Below are positions 1-5,505 of a DNA stretch of 5,718 nt, in pieces. Position 1 is the first letter of the stretch; each line of letters opens with the position of its first letter. Origin of the DNA: Thermaceae bacterium (GTDB lineage: Bacteria; Deinococcota; Deinococci; Deinococcales; Marinithermaceae); assembly GCA_026989475.1 (NCBI GenBank), contig JALSJG010000028.1, positions 1 through 5,718 of the forward strand. Direction: 5' to 3'. Made by a program: the position numbers and the translations under genes. The notes beneath the pieces were generated by a model. That model was not told where the DNA came from. It worked only from the letters and a program-made list of their open reading frames with translations, and did not search any database.

Positions 1-819
1 CTAGCCCAGGGCGACGTCGAGGAACATCATCACCGCGAACCCGAGCATCACCCCCAGGGTGGCTACGTCGCCGTTCCCCGAGGACTGGCCCTCGGGAATC
101 AGTTCCTCGACCACCACGTAGATCATCGCCCCGGCGGCGAAGGCGAGGGCGTAGGGCAAAAACCCCTGGATGAGGAGGACCCCGGCGGCCCCCATCACCG
201 CCGCCACCGGCTCCACCACCCCCGAGAGCTGGCCGAAGAAGAAGGCTTTGCCTGGTGAGAGCCCCTCGCGCCTCAGGGGTACGCTCACCGCGGTACCCTC
301 TGGAAAGTTTTGCAGTCCAATACCGATCGCCAGCGCCAACGCTCCGGCGAAGAGCGTCGCCGCTTCCGGACCGCCTACGAGGTGGGCGGCGCCAAAGGCG
401 ACGCCCACCGCCAGCCCCTCGGGCACGTTGTGGAGGGTGACGGCAATGATCAAGAGGGTGGTCCGTCTCCAGGAGGTGGAAAGCCCCTCAGCCGCTTCGA
501 TGGGAGCGAAAAGGTGCAGATGGGGCAGGTAGCGATCGATGAGGCGAAGAAGCCCCCCTCCTAGCAGAAAGCCTGCAACGACCGGTAACCAGGGCGGGGT
601 CCCGCGGGCCTCAGCGAGCTCGATCGCCGGGAGGAGCAGTGAGAAGAAGCTGGCGGCGACCATCACCCCAGCGGCAAAGCCCAGGGCCGCGTCCAAAAAC
701 GCCCGGGGCGGCTCCTTGGCGAGAAAGACCGCCGCCGCCCCCAGCGCGGTCATGCCCCAGGTGAAGAAGCCGGCAAGGAGCGCCTGGAGCACAGGGTGGA
801 GTGCACTGAAAGCTTCCAT
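1..819 (-). CDS. ZIP-family divalent metal transporter, GufA-like
   Basis: This inner-membrane protein of 272 residues probably moves a divalent cation (Zn, Fe or Mn) into the cytoplasm. It is hydrophobic throughout, with about eight membrane segments. The metal-site motifs of the ZIP family are clear: HNVPEG at residues 130-135 and QNFPEG at 170-175, the two helices that form the binuclear metal centre. E203 and the EE pair at 238-239 are further acidic residues in later helices. A short His-containing loop (PHLHLF, 99-104) precedes the first motif. The replacement of the second His by Gln is, from memory, common in the GufA/ZupT-like branch. The ORF is complete, with its TAG stop on the first three bases of the window. 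Its ATG lies 2 nt after the stop of the 42-codon ORF and has only a weak Shine-Dalgarno, so translation is probably coupled. Operon membership with a DtxR/MntR-type repressor favours Mn or Fe as substrate (inference). Confidence 0.93.
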   Translation of the reverse strand: MEAFSALHPVLQALLAGFFTWGMTALGAAAVFLAKEPPRAFLDAALGFAAGVMVAASFFSLLLPAIELAEARGTPPWLPVVAGFLLGGGLLRLIDRYLPHLHLFAPIEAAEGLSTSWRRTTLLIIAVTLHNVPEGLAVGVAFGAAHLVGGPEAATLFAGALALAIGIGLQNFPEGTAVSVPLRREGLSPGKAFFFGQLSGVVEPVAAVMGAAGVLLIQGFLPYALAFAAGAMIYVVVEELIPEGQSSGNGDVATLGVMLGFAVMMFLDVALG

Positions 820-821
820 GG

Positions 822-950
822 CTAGATCCCGAGCACGGCGAAGGCTAGGAGCAACAGGTTAAACCCTACGATCCCTCTTACCGAGACCAGGAAGACAGGG
901 CCGAAGTAAAACCAAAAAGGCTTCCGTCTGGGAAGGGCGGGCGTCGTCAT
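822..950 (-). CDS. 42-residue hydrophobic small protein; possible Nramp remnant
   Basis: This complete ORF of 42 codons plus TAG lies between the metal repressor and the ZIP transporter. Its ATG overlaps the repressor's TGA as ATGA, and its TAG ends 2 nt before the transporter ATG. An eight-base Shine-Dalgarno, GGAGGTGA (958-965 on the minus strand), sits 7 nt upstream and is the best in the window. The protein has a basic start (R8, R9, K10), then two hydrophobic stretches, residues 12-24 and 26-42, split by R25. The segment FGPVFLVSV resembles the first helix of Nramp transporters just before their DPGN motif. The segment GIVGFNLLLL resembles an Nramp C-terminal helix. No DPGN or other Nramp core motif is present. 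Translation looks well supported. Function is unknown: a small membrane protein, a coupling leader for the transporter, or the joined ends of a deleted mntH are all possible. Confidence 0.72.
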   Translation of the reverse strand: MTTPALPRRKPFWFYFGPVFLVSVRGIVGFNLLLLAFAVLGI

Positions 951-1612
951 CGGGAAGTCACCTCCAGCACCTCGGCGAGCTCCGCGGGTAACAGCAGCCG
1001 TCCGGCTTCCCCGCCGATGCGGACGCCGAGGGGGGTGCGCTCCAGCACCTTCACCGGTTTTCCCGGGGTCAGGGCGAGGCGTTCAAAAACCCGGAGGGCA
1101 TCGGCGTCCTGGGCGTGCACCCGTTGCACCCGATACTCCCCGGGTTCGGTTTCGGTAAGGCGCGGCCCCCGAGCGTGAGGGAGGGTGAGCTCGGGGGTGG
1201 GGATGGGGTCGCCGTGGGGATCGCGCTCGGGGTGGCCGAGGAGCTCGGAGATCCTCTCCTCGAACTCTTCAGAGATATGGTGCTCGAGCCGGTCGGCCTC
1301 CTCGTGGACCCGCTCCCAGGAAAAGCCGAGGGCCTTGGCCAGGAAGGCCTCGAGCAAGCGGTGGTGGCGCACCACCTCGAGCGCCACCCGGAGCCCGGCA
1401 GGGGTGAGGCGCACCCCGCGGTAGGGGGCGTACTCGACGAGCCCTAGCGCGGCGAGTTTTTTGAGCATCCCAGTCACCGAGGCCGGGCGCACCCTCATGC
1501 GCTCGGCCAGGGCCAGGGGGGTGACCGTGCCCCCCTCGCCCAGCTGGTAGATCGCCTTCAGGTAGTCTTCCTGAGCCTCAGAGAGCAGTGGTTTCGTCGC
1601 ATCTAAGTTCAT
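947..1612 (-). CDS. DtxR/MntR-family metal-dependent transcriptional repressor
   Basis: This cytoplasmic DNA-binding metal sensor has 221 residues from the ATG at 1612. An N-terminal winged helix-turn-helix spans about residues 10-75 and includes RVRPASVTGMLKKL. A helical dimerisation and metal-binding domain follows (about 76-125), then a C-terminal SH3/FeoA-like domain (about 150-218), the long architecture of DtxR/IdeR rather than short Bacillus MntR. Aligned by eye, metal ligands include D16 (Met10 in DtxR, Asp8 in B. subtilis MntR), H84, E88, D107 (Cys102 in DtxR), E110 and H111. Aspartate in place of Met and Cys argues for Mn over Fe sensing, by inference. An in-frame TTG at 1618 would add two residues, but it lies only 2 nt past the -10 box and could not be transcribed from that promoter. 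The ATG start implies a leaderless mRNA. The gene heads the operon with the small ORF and ZIP transporter. Confidence 0.93.
   Translation of the reverse strand: MNLDATKPLLSEAQEDYLKAIYQLGEGGTVTPLALAERMRVRPASVTGMLKKLAALGLVEYAPYRGVRLTPAGLRVALEVVRHHRLLEAFLAKALGFSWERVHEEADRLEHHISEEFEERISELLGHPERDPHGDPIPTPELTLPHARGPRLTETEPGEYRVQRVHAQDADALRVFERLALTPGKPVKVLERTPLGVRIGGEAGRLLLPAELAEVLEVTSR
958..965 (-). promoter_or_regulatory. Strong Shine-Dalgarno of the 42-codon ORF
   Basis: On the minus strand these bases read GGAGGTGA, a full eight-base match to the anti-Shine-Dalgarno end of 16S rRNA. They lie 7 nt before the ATG at 950 and inside the last codons of the repressor gene. This decides the start of the small ORF and is the main sequence evidence that it is translated. 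Confidence 0.8.
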
Positions 1613-1620
1613 CGCCAATA

Positions 1621-1649
1621 ATTATTTAGGCTCACCTAAATTCCGTCAA
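1621..1649 (-). promoter_or_regulatory. Promoter of the metal-homeostasis operon
   Basis: On the minus strand, TTGACG (1644-1649) is a 5/6 match to the -35 consensus and AATAAT (1621-1626) a 5/6 match to the -10, with exactly 17 bp between. The repressor ATG begins 9 nt past the -10 box, about where transcription should start, so the mRNA is probably leaderless. Confidence 0.8.
1624..1641. promoter_or_regulatory. DtxR/MntR-type operator palindrome
   Basis: ATTTAGG, four bases CTCA, then CCTAAAT form a perfect inverted repeat with 7-bp arms. The TTAGG/CCTAA core matches the half-site type known for DtxR, IdeR and several MntR proteins. It fills the spacer between the -35 and -10 boxes and touches the -10, so a bound metal-loaded repressor would block RNA polymerase. 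The adjacent repressor gene is the obvious candidate to bind it, giving autoregulation. The prfA start lies about 40 bp beyond the other edge, so an effect on prfA cannot be excluded. Confidence 0.8.
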
Positions 1650-1682
1650 GGGCGTCGTTGTATTCTGAAGGTGCGGATGGCG

Positions 1683-2747
1683 ATGGAGGAAAAGCTCAAA
1701 GCCCTGGAAGCCGAACACGCCCGCCTAGAGGCCGAACTCGCCCGCCCCGAGGTGGTGGCCGATCCTCAGCTTTTCCAGAAAAAGAGCCGGCGCTACGCCG
1801 AGCTTTCCGAGATCGTCGAAGCTTTCAGGGATTATCGCCGGGTCGAGGAGGAACTCGAGGGCGCCCGGGAGATGCTCAAGGATCCCGAGCTCAAAGCGCT
1901 CGCCGAGGCCGAGGTCGAGGCGCTTTCGTCCCGGCGGGCGGAGCTTGAGGACCGCCTCCGCAGGCTGCTCCTCCCCAAGGACCCCGCCGACGAGAAGAAC
2001 GCGATCGTCGAGATCCGGGCCGGGACCGGTGGGGAGGAGGCGGCGCTTTTCGCCCGCGACCTCTTCGAGATGTACCGCCGCTACGCCGAGCGGATCGGCT
2101 ACAAGCTTGAGATCCTGGACGCCCACCCCACCGACCTCGGGGGGTTTTCCAAGATCGTCTTCCGCCTCGAGGGACCCGGGGCCTACGGGCGCTTTAAGTT
2201 CGAGTCCGGCGTCCACCGGGTACAGCGGGTGCCGGCCACTGAGACCCAGGGGCGGATCCACACCTCGACGGCTACGGTAGCGGTGCTCCCCGAGGCCGAG
2301 GAGACCGACCTCGAGCTCAAGCCCGAGGAGATCCGGATCGACGTGATGCGGGCCTCGGGTCCGGGAGGGCAGGGCGTGAACACCACCGACAGCGCGGTCC
2401 GCGTCGTGCACCTGCCCACCGGGATCATCGTCACCAGCCAGGAGTCCAGGAGCCAGATCAAAAACCGCGAGCGGGCGCTGATGATCCTAAGGAGCCGCCT
2501 GCTCGAGATGAAGCGGGCCGAGGAGCAGAAAAAGCTCCGCGAGACCCGGCTCGCCCAGATCGGGACCGGCGAGCGGAGCGAGAAGATCCGCACCTACAAC
2601 TTCCCCCAATCCCGGGTCACCGACCACCGGATCCAATACACCACCAAGAACTTAGAGGGCGTGCTCGCGGGGGAGCTCGACGAGCTCCACGAGGCCCTCT
2701 TACGGGCGGAGCAGGAGCGGATGCTGGCGGCGATGGCGGATGGCTGA
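1683..2747 (+). CDS. prfA: Peptide chain release factor 1 (RF1)
   Basis: This factor reads UAA and UAG in the ribosomal A site and triggers hydrolysis of peptidyl-tRNA. From the ATG at 1683 it has 354 residues, the usual bacterial RF1 length. A charged helical N-terminal domain (about 1-100) is followed by the codon-recognition domain with PAT at 184-186, the RF1-type PxT motif that separates it from RF2 (SPF). The catalytic loop is SGPGGQG with GGQ at 228-230, whose Gln is normally N5-methylated by PrmC. These numbers match T. thermophilus RF1 as remembered, which is why this start was chosen. In-frame starts at 1677 (ATG) and 1671 (GTG) add two or four residues. A moderate Shine-Dalgarno GAAGGTG (1667-1673) could serve 1677 or 1683. 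A possible -10, TATTCT at 1661-1666, has no convincing -35. It heads the plus-strand gene cluster. No prmC follows it here. Confidence 0.97.
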   Translation: MEEKLKALEAEHARLEAELARPEVVADPQLFQKKSRRYAELSEIVEAFRDYRRVEEELEGAREMLKDPELKALAEAEVEALSSRRAELEDRLRRLLLPKDPADEKNAIVEIRAGTGGEEAALFARDLFEMYRRYAERIGYKLEILDAHPTDLGGFSKIVFRLEGPGAYGRFKFESGVHRVQRVPATETQGRIHTSTATVAVLPEAEETDLELKPEEIRIDVMRASGPGGQGVNTTDSAVRVVHLPTGIIVTSQESRSQIKNRERALMILRSRLLEMKRAEEQKKLRETRLAQIGTGERSEKIRTYNFPQSRVTDHRIQYTTKNLEGVLAGELDELHEALLRAEQERMLAAMADG

Positions 2748-3219
2748 GCTGAGGCGCGAGATCCTGGTGGCGGCCGGGGTGCTCCTCGACCGGAGCGGGC
2801 GGGTCTTGCTCGTCGCCAACGACTGGGGGCGCCGGGGCCGGATCCGCTACACCCTCCCCGGAGGCATGGTCGAGCCCGGGGAGACCGCCGCCGAGGCGGT
2901 GGTCCGCGAGGTGCGGGAGGAGACCGGCCTCAGCGTGGTGGGGATCGAGCACCTCGCCTACGTCGTCCAGGTCGAGGACCCAAGGCGACGGGAACGCACC
3001 CTGGCGATGGCCTTCCGGGTGCGCTGGGAGGGGCTTTTGAACCCCCACGACCCCGACGGGCACATCGTCGAGGCCCGCTTTTTCGATCAGGAGGCCCTCC
3101 GGGAGCGGCTCGGTAGTCACCTGCCCCTGCTCGAGCCCCTGCTTTACTACCTCGAGACCGGCGAGCCCGGCCACTACCACGCCTACCGCAGCTGGTCCGA
3201 GCCGGGGAGGCGGTACTAA
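2740..3219 (+). CDS. Nudix (MutT-like) hydrolase
   Basis: This small cytoplasmic pyrophosphatase is expected to cleave a nucleoside diphosphate linked to another group, with Mg or Mn as cofactor. The Nudix box is perfect over residues 42-64: G42, five residues, E48, seven residues, then REVREETGL with R56, E57, E60, E61 and G63. The N-terminal strand ILVAAGVLLDRSGRVLLV (8-25) and the LPGGMVEPGE turn before the helix are typical. Its 159 residues make a single-domain enzyme, with a C-terminal tail rich in Tyr and His (HYHAYRSW). The substrate cannot be read from the sequence, and the box alone does not separate nucleotide-sugar, ADP-ribose, Ap4A or 8-oxo-dGTP activity. The ATG overlaps the end of prfA by 8 nt with no strong Shine-Dalgarno of its own, suggesting translational coupling. 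Confidence 0.94.
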   Translation: MAELRREILVAAGVLLDRSGRVLLVANDWGRRGRIRYTLPGGMVEPGETAAEAVVREVREETGLSVVGIEHLAYVVQVEDPRRRERTLAMAFRVRWEGLLNPHDPDGHIVEARFFDQEALRERLGSHLPLLEPLLYYLETGEPGHYHAYRSWSEPGRRY

Positions 3220-3869
3220 TGGCACTTCCCGAGGACCTCGACCGCGCCTACGCGGAAGCCCTCGCGCGGGGCGCGCCCGAGGCCGGCAGGCTCGGGCGCC
3301 TCCTCGAGTTCCGGCGGGCGCTCTTTCGCCGCGACCTGGAGGAGGCAAAAAGGCTCCTTCCCCCGGATGAGGAGGAGCTTACCCGCTTTCTCCAGGACCT
3401 CGAGGCAGGGAAGATCGAGCCCTGGCTCGAGGCCGGGCCCGGCTTCGTCCGGGCCGAGGCCTGGGTGCGGAAAGGGGCCGCCCTCGCCGAGGCGGGAAAG
3501 CTCGAGGCCGCGCGGGAGGCCTTCGAGCGGGCCCGGGCGCTCTTCCCCAAGCACCCCCGGGTCTACGTCAACCTCGGAAACCTCGCGCTGGAGGAAGGGC
3601 GGGTCGAGGAGGCGATCGCGATTTACGAGGAAGCTTTGAAGCTCGATCCCGAGCTCGCCGACGCCCACCACAACCTGGCCGCCGCCTACAAGAAAAAGGG
3701 CGATCTCGACCGCATGGTCCGCCACCTCAAGCGCGCCCAGCGCCTCCGCCTCTACCCGCCCCGGGAGAGCCTGGGGCGGCGGGGAGGGGTGCCCCCGATC
3801 TATGCCCGGTTTTGGTTTTGGTTCTTGCTCGCCGCCCTCGCCTACATCCTCCTCTCGGGGCGGGGTTAG
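3219..3869 (+). CDS. TPR-repeat protein with C-terminal membrane anchor
   Basis: This 216-residue protein has about three tandem tetratricopeptide repeats at residues 79-112, 113-146 and 147-180. The second is the clearest (YVNLGNLALEEGRVEEAIAI, ending in LKLDP). The N-terminal 75 residues are charged and helical and may form a degenerate repeat. A short basic linker (RRGG at 187-190) leads to one hydrophobic segment, FWFWFLLAALAYILL (198-212), followed by only four residues. This is the layout of a tail-anchored protein whose TPR domain faces the cytoplasm and binds a partner. There is no signal peptide. The ATG overlaps the Nudix stop as TAATG, and a good Shine-Dalgarno GGGGAGG (3204-3210) lies 8 nt upstream. 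The partner and specific role are unknown. It might organise a membrane complex, but nothing here identifies it. Confidence 0.88.
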   Translation: MALPEDLDRAYAEALARGAPEAGRLGRLLEFRRALFRRDLEEAKRLLPPDEEELTRFLQDLEAGKIEPWLEAGPGFVRAEAWVRKGAALAEAGKLEAAREAFERARALFPKHPRVYVNLGNLALEEGRVEEAIAIYEEALKLDPELADAHHNLAAAYKKKGDLDRMVRHLKRAQRLRLYPPRESLGRRGGVPPIYARFWFWFLLAALAYILLSGRG

Positions 3870-3881
3870 GGGTATGTTGGG

Positions 3882-4763
3882 GTGGTGTGGCAGGTAAGGG
3901 TTCCCGCCAGCGTGGCCAACCTCGGCAGCGGCTACGACGCGCTGGGTCTCGCGCTCTCGCTCTTTATCGAGGTCGAGGGCGGGCCCGCCGAGGAAGACGG
4001 CCTGGTCTACGAGGGTGAGGGGGAGCTCGCCCTCTCGCACCCCGGGGAGAGCCTCCTGCACCGCGCCTGGCAGGCGGCCTGGGCGCGGCTCGGAGAGGCC
4101 GGACCGCCGCTTTTCATCCGAGTGCAAAACCCCATCCCGCTGGCCCGGGGGCTCGGCTCCTCGGCGGCGGCGGCGGTGGCCGGGGCGGCGCTCGCCGACC
4201 TCGCGAGCGGCGGGCGGCTCGGGCGGGACGGGGTTTTCGCCGTGGCGGCGGAGCTCGAGGGCCACCCCGACAACGCCGGGGCCTCCGCCTACGGCGGCTT
4301 CGTGATCGGCTACGGCCCTCCCTGGCGGGCGCTTCGCCTCGAGTTCCCAGAGGAGCTTTTGTTGGCGGTAGCGGTCCCTCCCTTCGAGGTGCCCACCGAG
4401 CGGGCGCGGGCGGCGCTGCCTGATCGGGTATCCCGGTCCGACGCGGTATTTAACCTCGCCCGCGCGGCGCTCTGGCCGGCGGCGCTCCTCACCGGGCGCT
4501 ACAACCTCCTCGCCGAGGCCGCCGCCGACCGGCTGCACCAGGACGCGCGGCTATCCCTCATGCCCAGGGCAAGGGAGGCGCTTAGGGCAGCGAGCGAGGC
4601 GGGAGCGCTCGCCGCCTTCGTGGCCGGCGCGGGGCCGGCGGTAGCGGCGGTGGTAGAGCGGGAAAGGGCGGATCGGGTCGCCGGCGCGCTTTGGGATTAC
4701 GCTAAGGGGGGGCAGGTGATGGTATTGGAGGCCGCGGGAGGGTACACGTGGAAGGAGATCTGA
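3882..4763 (+). CDS. thrB: GHMP-family kinase, probable homoserine kinase
   Basis: This cytoplasmic enzyme likely phosphorylates L-homoserine with ATP, the step before threonine synthase. It has 293 residues from the GTG at 3882; an adjacent GTG at 3885 is an equal alternative. The N-terminal motif VPASVANLGSGYDALGLAL (7-25) corresponds to the usual PATSANLGPGFDSLGLAL. The GHMP ATP loop is PIPLARGLGSSAAA (84-97). EGHPDNAGASAYGGF (126-140) is typical of homoserine kinase, as is the PTERARAALP segment (171-180). The C-terminal GAGPAVAAV (249-257) replaces the usual GAGPTV. Together these favour ThrB over other GHMP kinases, though the first and last motifs are diverged. It follows the TPR gene by 12 nt. 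A TATGTT at 3873-3878, six bases before the second GTG, might be an internal -10, but no good -35 is seen. No other threonine gene lies in the window. Confidence 0.9.
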   Translation: MVWQVRVPASVANLGSGYDALGLALSLFIEVEGGPAEEDGLVYEGEGELALSHPGESLLHRAWQAAWARLGEAGPPLFIRVQNPIPLARGLGSSAAAAVAGAALADLASGGRLGRDGVFAVAAELEGHPDNAGASAYGGFVIGYGPPWRALRLEFPEELLLAVAVPPFEVPTERARAALPDRVSRSDAVFNLARAALWPAALLTGRYNLLAEAAADRLHQDARLSLMPRAREALRAASEAGALAAFVAGAGPAVAAVVERERADRVAGALWDYAKGGQVMVLEAAGGYTWKEI

Positions 4764-5488
4764 GCAGCGTACCCCTTTCGGAAGCGCTCTTGCTCTTGCA
4801 TTCCGGAAAGAAGAGCGGACAGCTCTCGGTCGAGGCCGAGGTTCCCTTGGTGCTTCGCTTTCACGACGGCGAGGTGATCGGCGGCGGCATCTACGACTGG
4901 ACCGGTTTCGAGGCGATCACCGCCTTCGACCTTCAGGGCCGGGAAGGGACCTTCCGTTTCCGACCCGAGGCGGTGGTGGGCGAGCCCGAGCCGCTCATGC
5001 CCTTCGACACCCTGGTGACCGAGTGGGCCCGGCTCACCGACGAGTGGCGCCGCTTCCTCGCCGAGGTGGGGCCGCCGAGCCGGGTCTACGAGGCACCCCG
5101 GGGCCGGGGGGTCTACCAGGTCTTCGCCGAACCCCTCTCCGTCCGCGGTGCCGCGCGGCGCTGGGGGGTGCCCCTCATCATCGCCATGGAGCGGGTCTGG
5201 CACGGCCTCAGAGAGGGCGAGCTGGTGGGGCTTGCCCAGTACCGCTGGTACCCCATGCGGATCCGTCACCCCATGGCCTGGGAACCCCAGGGCCATCCTT
5301 TCCCGGACGTCGTGCGCCGGCTTACCGGAGAGCAGACCCTGGGCGAACTCATTCGCGGGGGACTCGCGGAGGAACGGGTACGGGAGTTCCTGATCGAGGA
5401 ATTGCGCACCCGGCGGATGCGGCCGAAGGGGCGGGGGGCGCTTTTGCGCGACCTGACCTGGGAAAAGCAATACGGCTTGCGAATTTAA
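4748..5488 (+). CDS. DUF4388 (PATAN-like) protein with possible C-terminal winged helix
   Basis: This 246-residue soluble protein begins with a DUF4388 domain (about 1-100). Its signature opening is GDLSSVPLSEALLLL, then KKSGQLSV, LRFHDGEVIGG and the EGTFRFRPE strand (66-74). The domain is found in bacterial signalling, motility and adhesion-linked proteins and is thought to mediate protein contacts. Residues about 123-165 may form a winged helix: helices around SVRGAARRWGVPLIIAMERV, then LREGELVGLAQYRWY. The tail (about 185-246) is helical and basic and has no assignment I recognise. The GTG start overlaps thrB by 16 nt, preceded by a good Shine-Dalgarno GGGAGGG (4736-4742) with 5-nt spacing; the DUF4388 signature starting right after it supports this choice. 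There is no signal peptide or membrane segment. Its role is unknown; the overlap suggests co-expression with thrB, not a shared pathway. Confidence 0.82.
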   Translation: MEGDLSSVPLSEALLLLHSGKKSGQLSVEAEVPLVLRFHDGEVIGGGIYDWTGFEAITAFDLQGREGTFRFRPEAVVGEPEPLMPFDTLVTEWARLTDEWRRFLAEVGPPSRVYEAPRGRGVYQVFAEPLSVRGAARRWGVPLIIAMERVWHGLREGELVGLAQYRWYPMRIRHPMAWEPQGHPFPDVVRRLTGEQTLGELIRGGLAEERVREFLIEELRTRRMRPKGRGALLRDLTWEKQYGLRI

Positions 5489-5493
5489 TCGAG

Positions 5494-5499
5494 TATAAT
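5494..5499 (+). promoter_or_regulatory. Consensus -10 box of the TetR-family gene
   Basis: A perfect TATAAT lies six bases before the GTG at 5506, in an AT-rich patch of 17 intergenic bases that stands out in this GC-rich DNA. No good -35 is found at the expected distance and the extended TG is missing. The spacing suggests that transcription starts at the GTG, giving a leaderless mRNA as is common in Deinococcus and Thermus. Confidence 0.7.
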
Positions 5500-5505
5500 T
5501 TCCCC

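Noticed and set aside
1661..1666. TATTCT as the -10 box of a prfA promoter.
   Set aside because: Only 4 of 6 bases match and no -35 is found at 16-18 bp, so it is mentioned with prfA but not listed as a feature.
1725..2411. A 228-codon open frame on the minus strand opposite prfA.
   Set aside because: It mirrors a strongly conserved gene, shows no recognisable motif and has no ribosome site. It is a shadow of codon bias.
2672..2688. A 17-bp inverted repeat (GGAGCTCG, A, CGAGCTCC) near the end of prfA.
   Set aside because: It encodes a Glu-Leu-Asp-Glu-Leu run with GC-biased codons inside a conserved gene, has no following T run, and is most simply a coding coincidence.
2617..3348. A 243-codon minus-strand frame opposite the Nudix gene.
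   Set aside because: It is Pro and Arg rich with no motif, while the plus strand carries a perfect Nudix box.
3216..4538. A 440-codon open frame on the minus strand opposite the TPR and thrB genes.
   Set aside because: It is Pro, Gly, Arg and Glu rich without domain signatures, and lies opposite two genes with clear family motifs. Long antisense frames are expected in DNA with this GC bias.
4697..5470. A 257-codon open frame on the minus strand opposite the DUF4388 gene.
   Set aside because: It has low-complexity composition and no domain; the plus strand has a good Shine-Dalgarno and the DUF4388 signature.
5486..5505. A transcription terminator between the DUF4388 gene and the TetR-family gene.
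   Set aside because: The 17-nt gap is AT rich, has no hairpin, and is fully explained by the TATAAT box.
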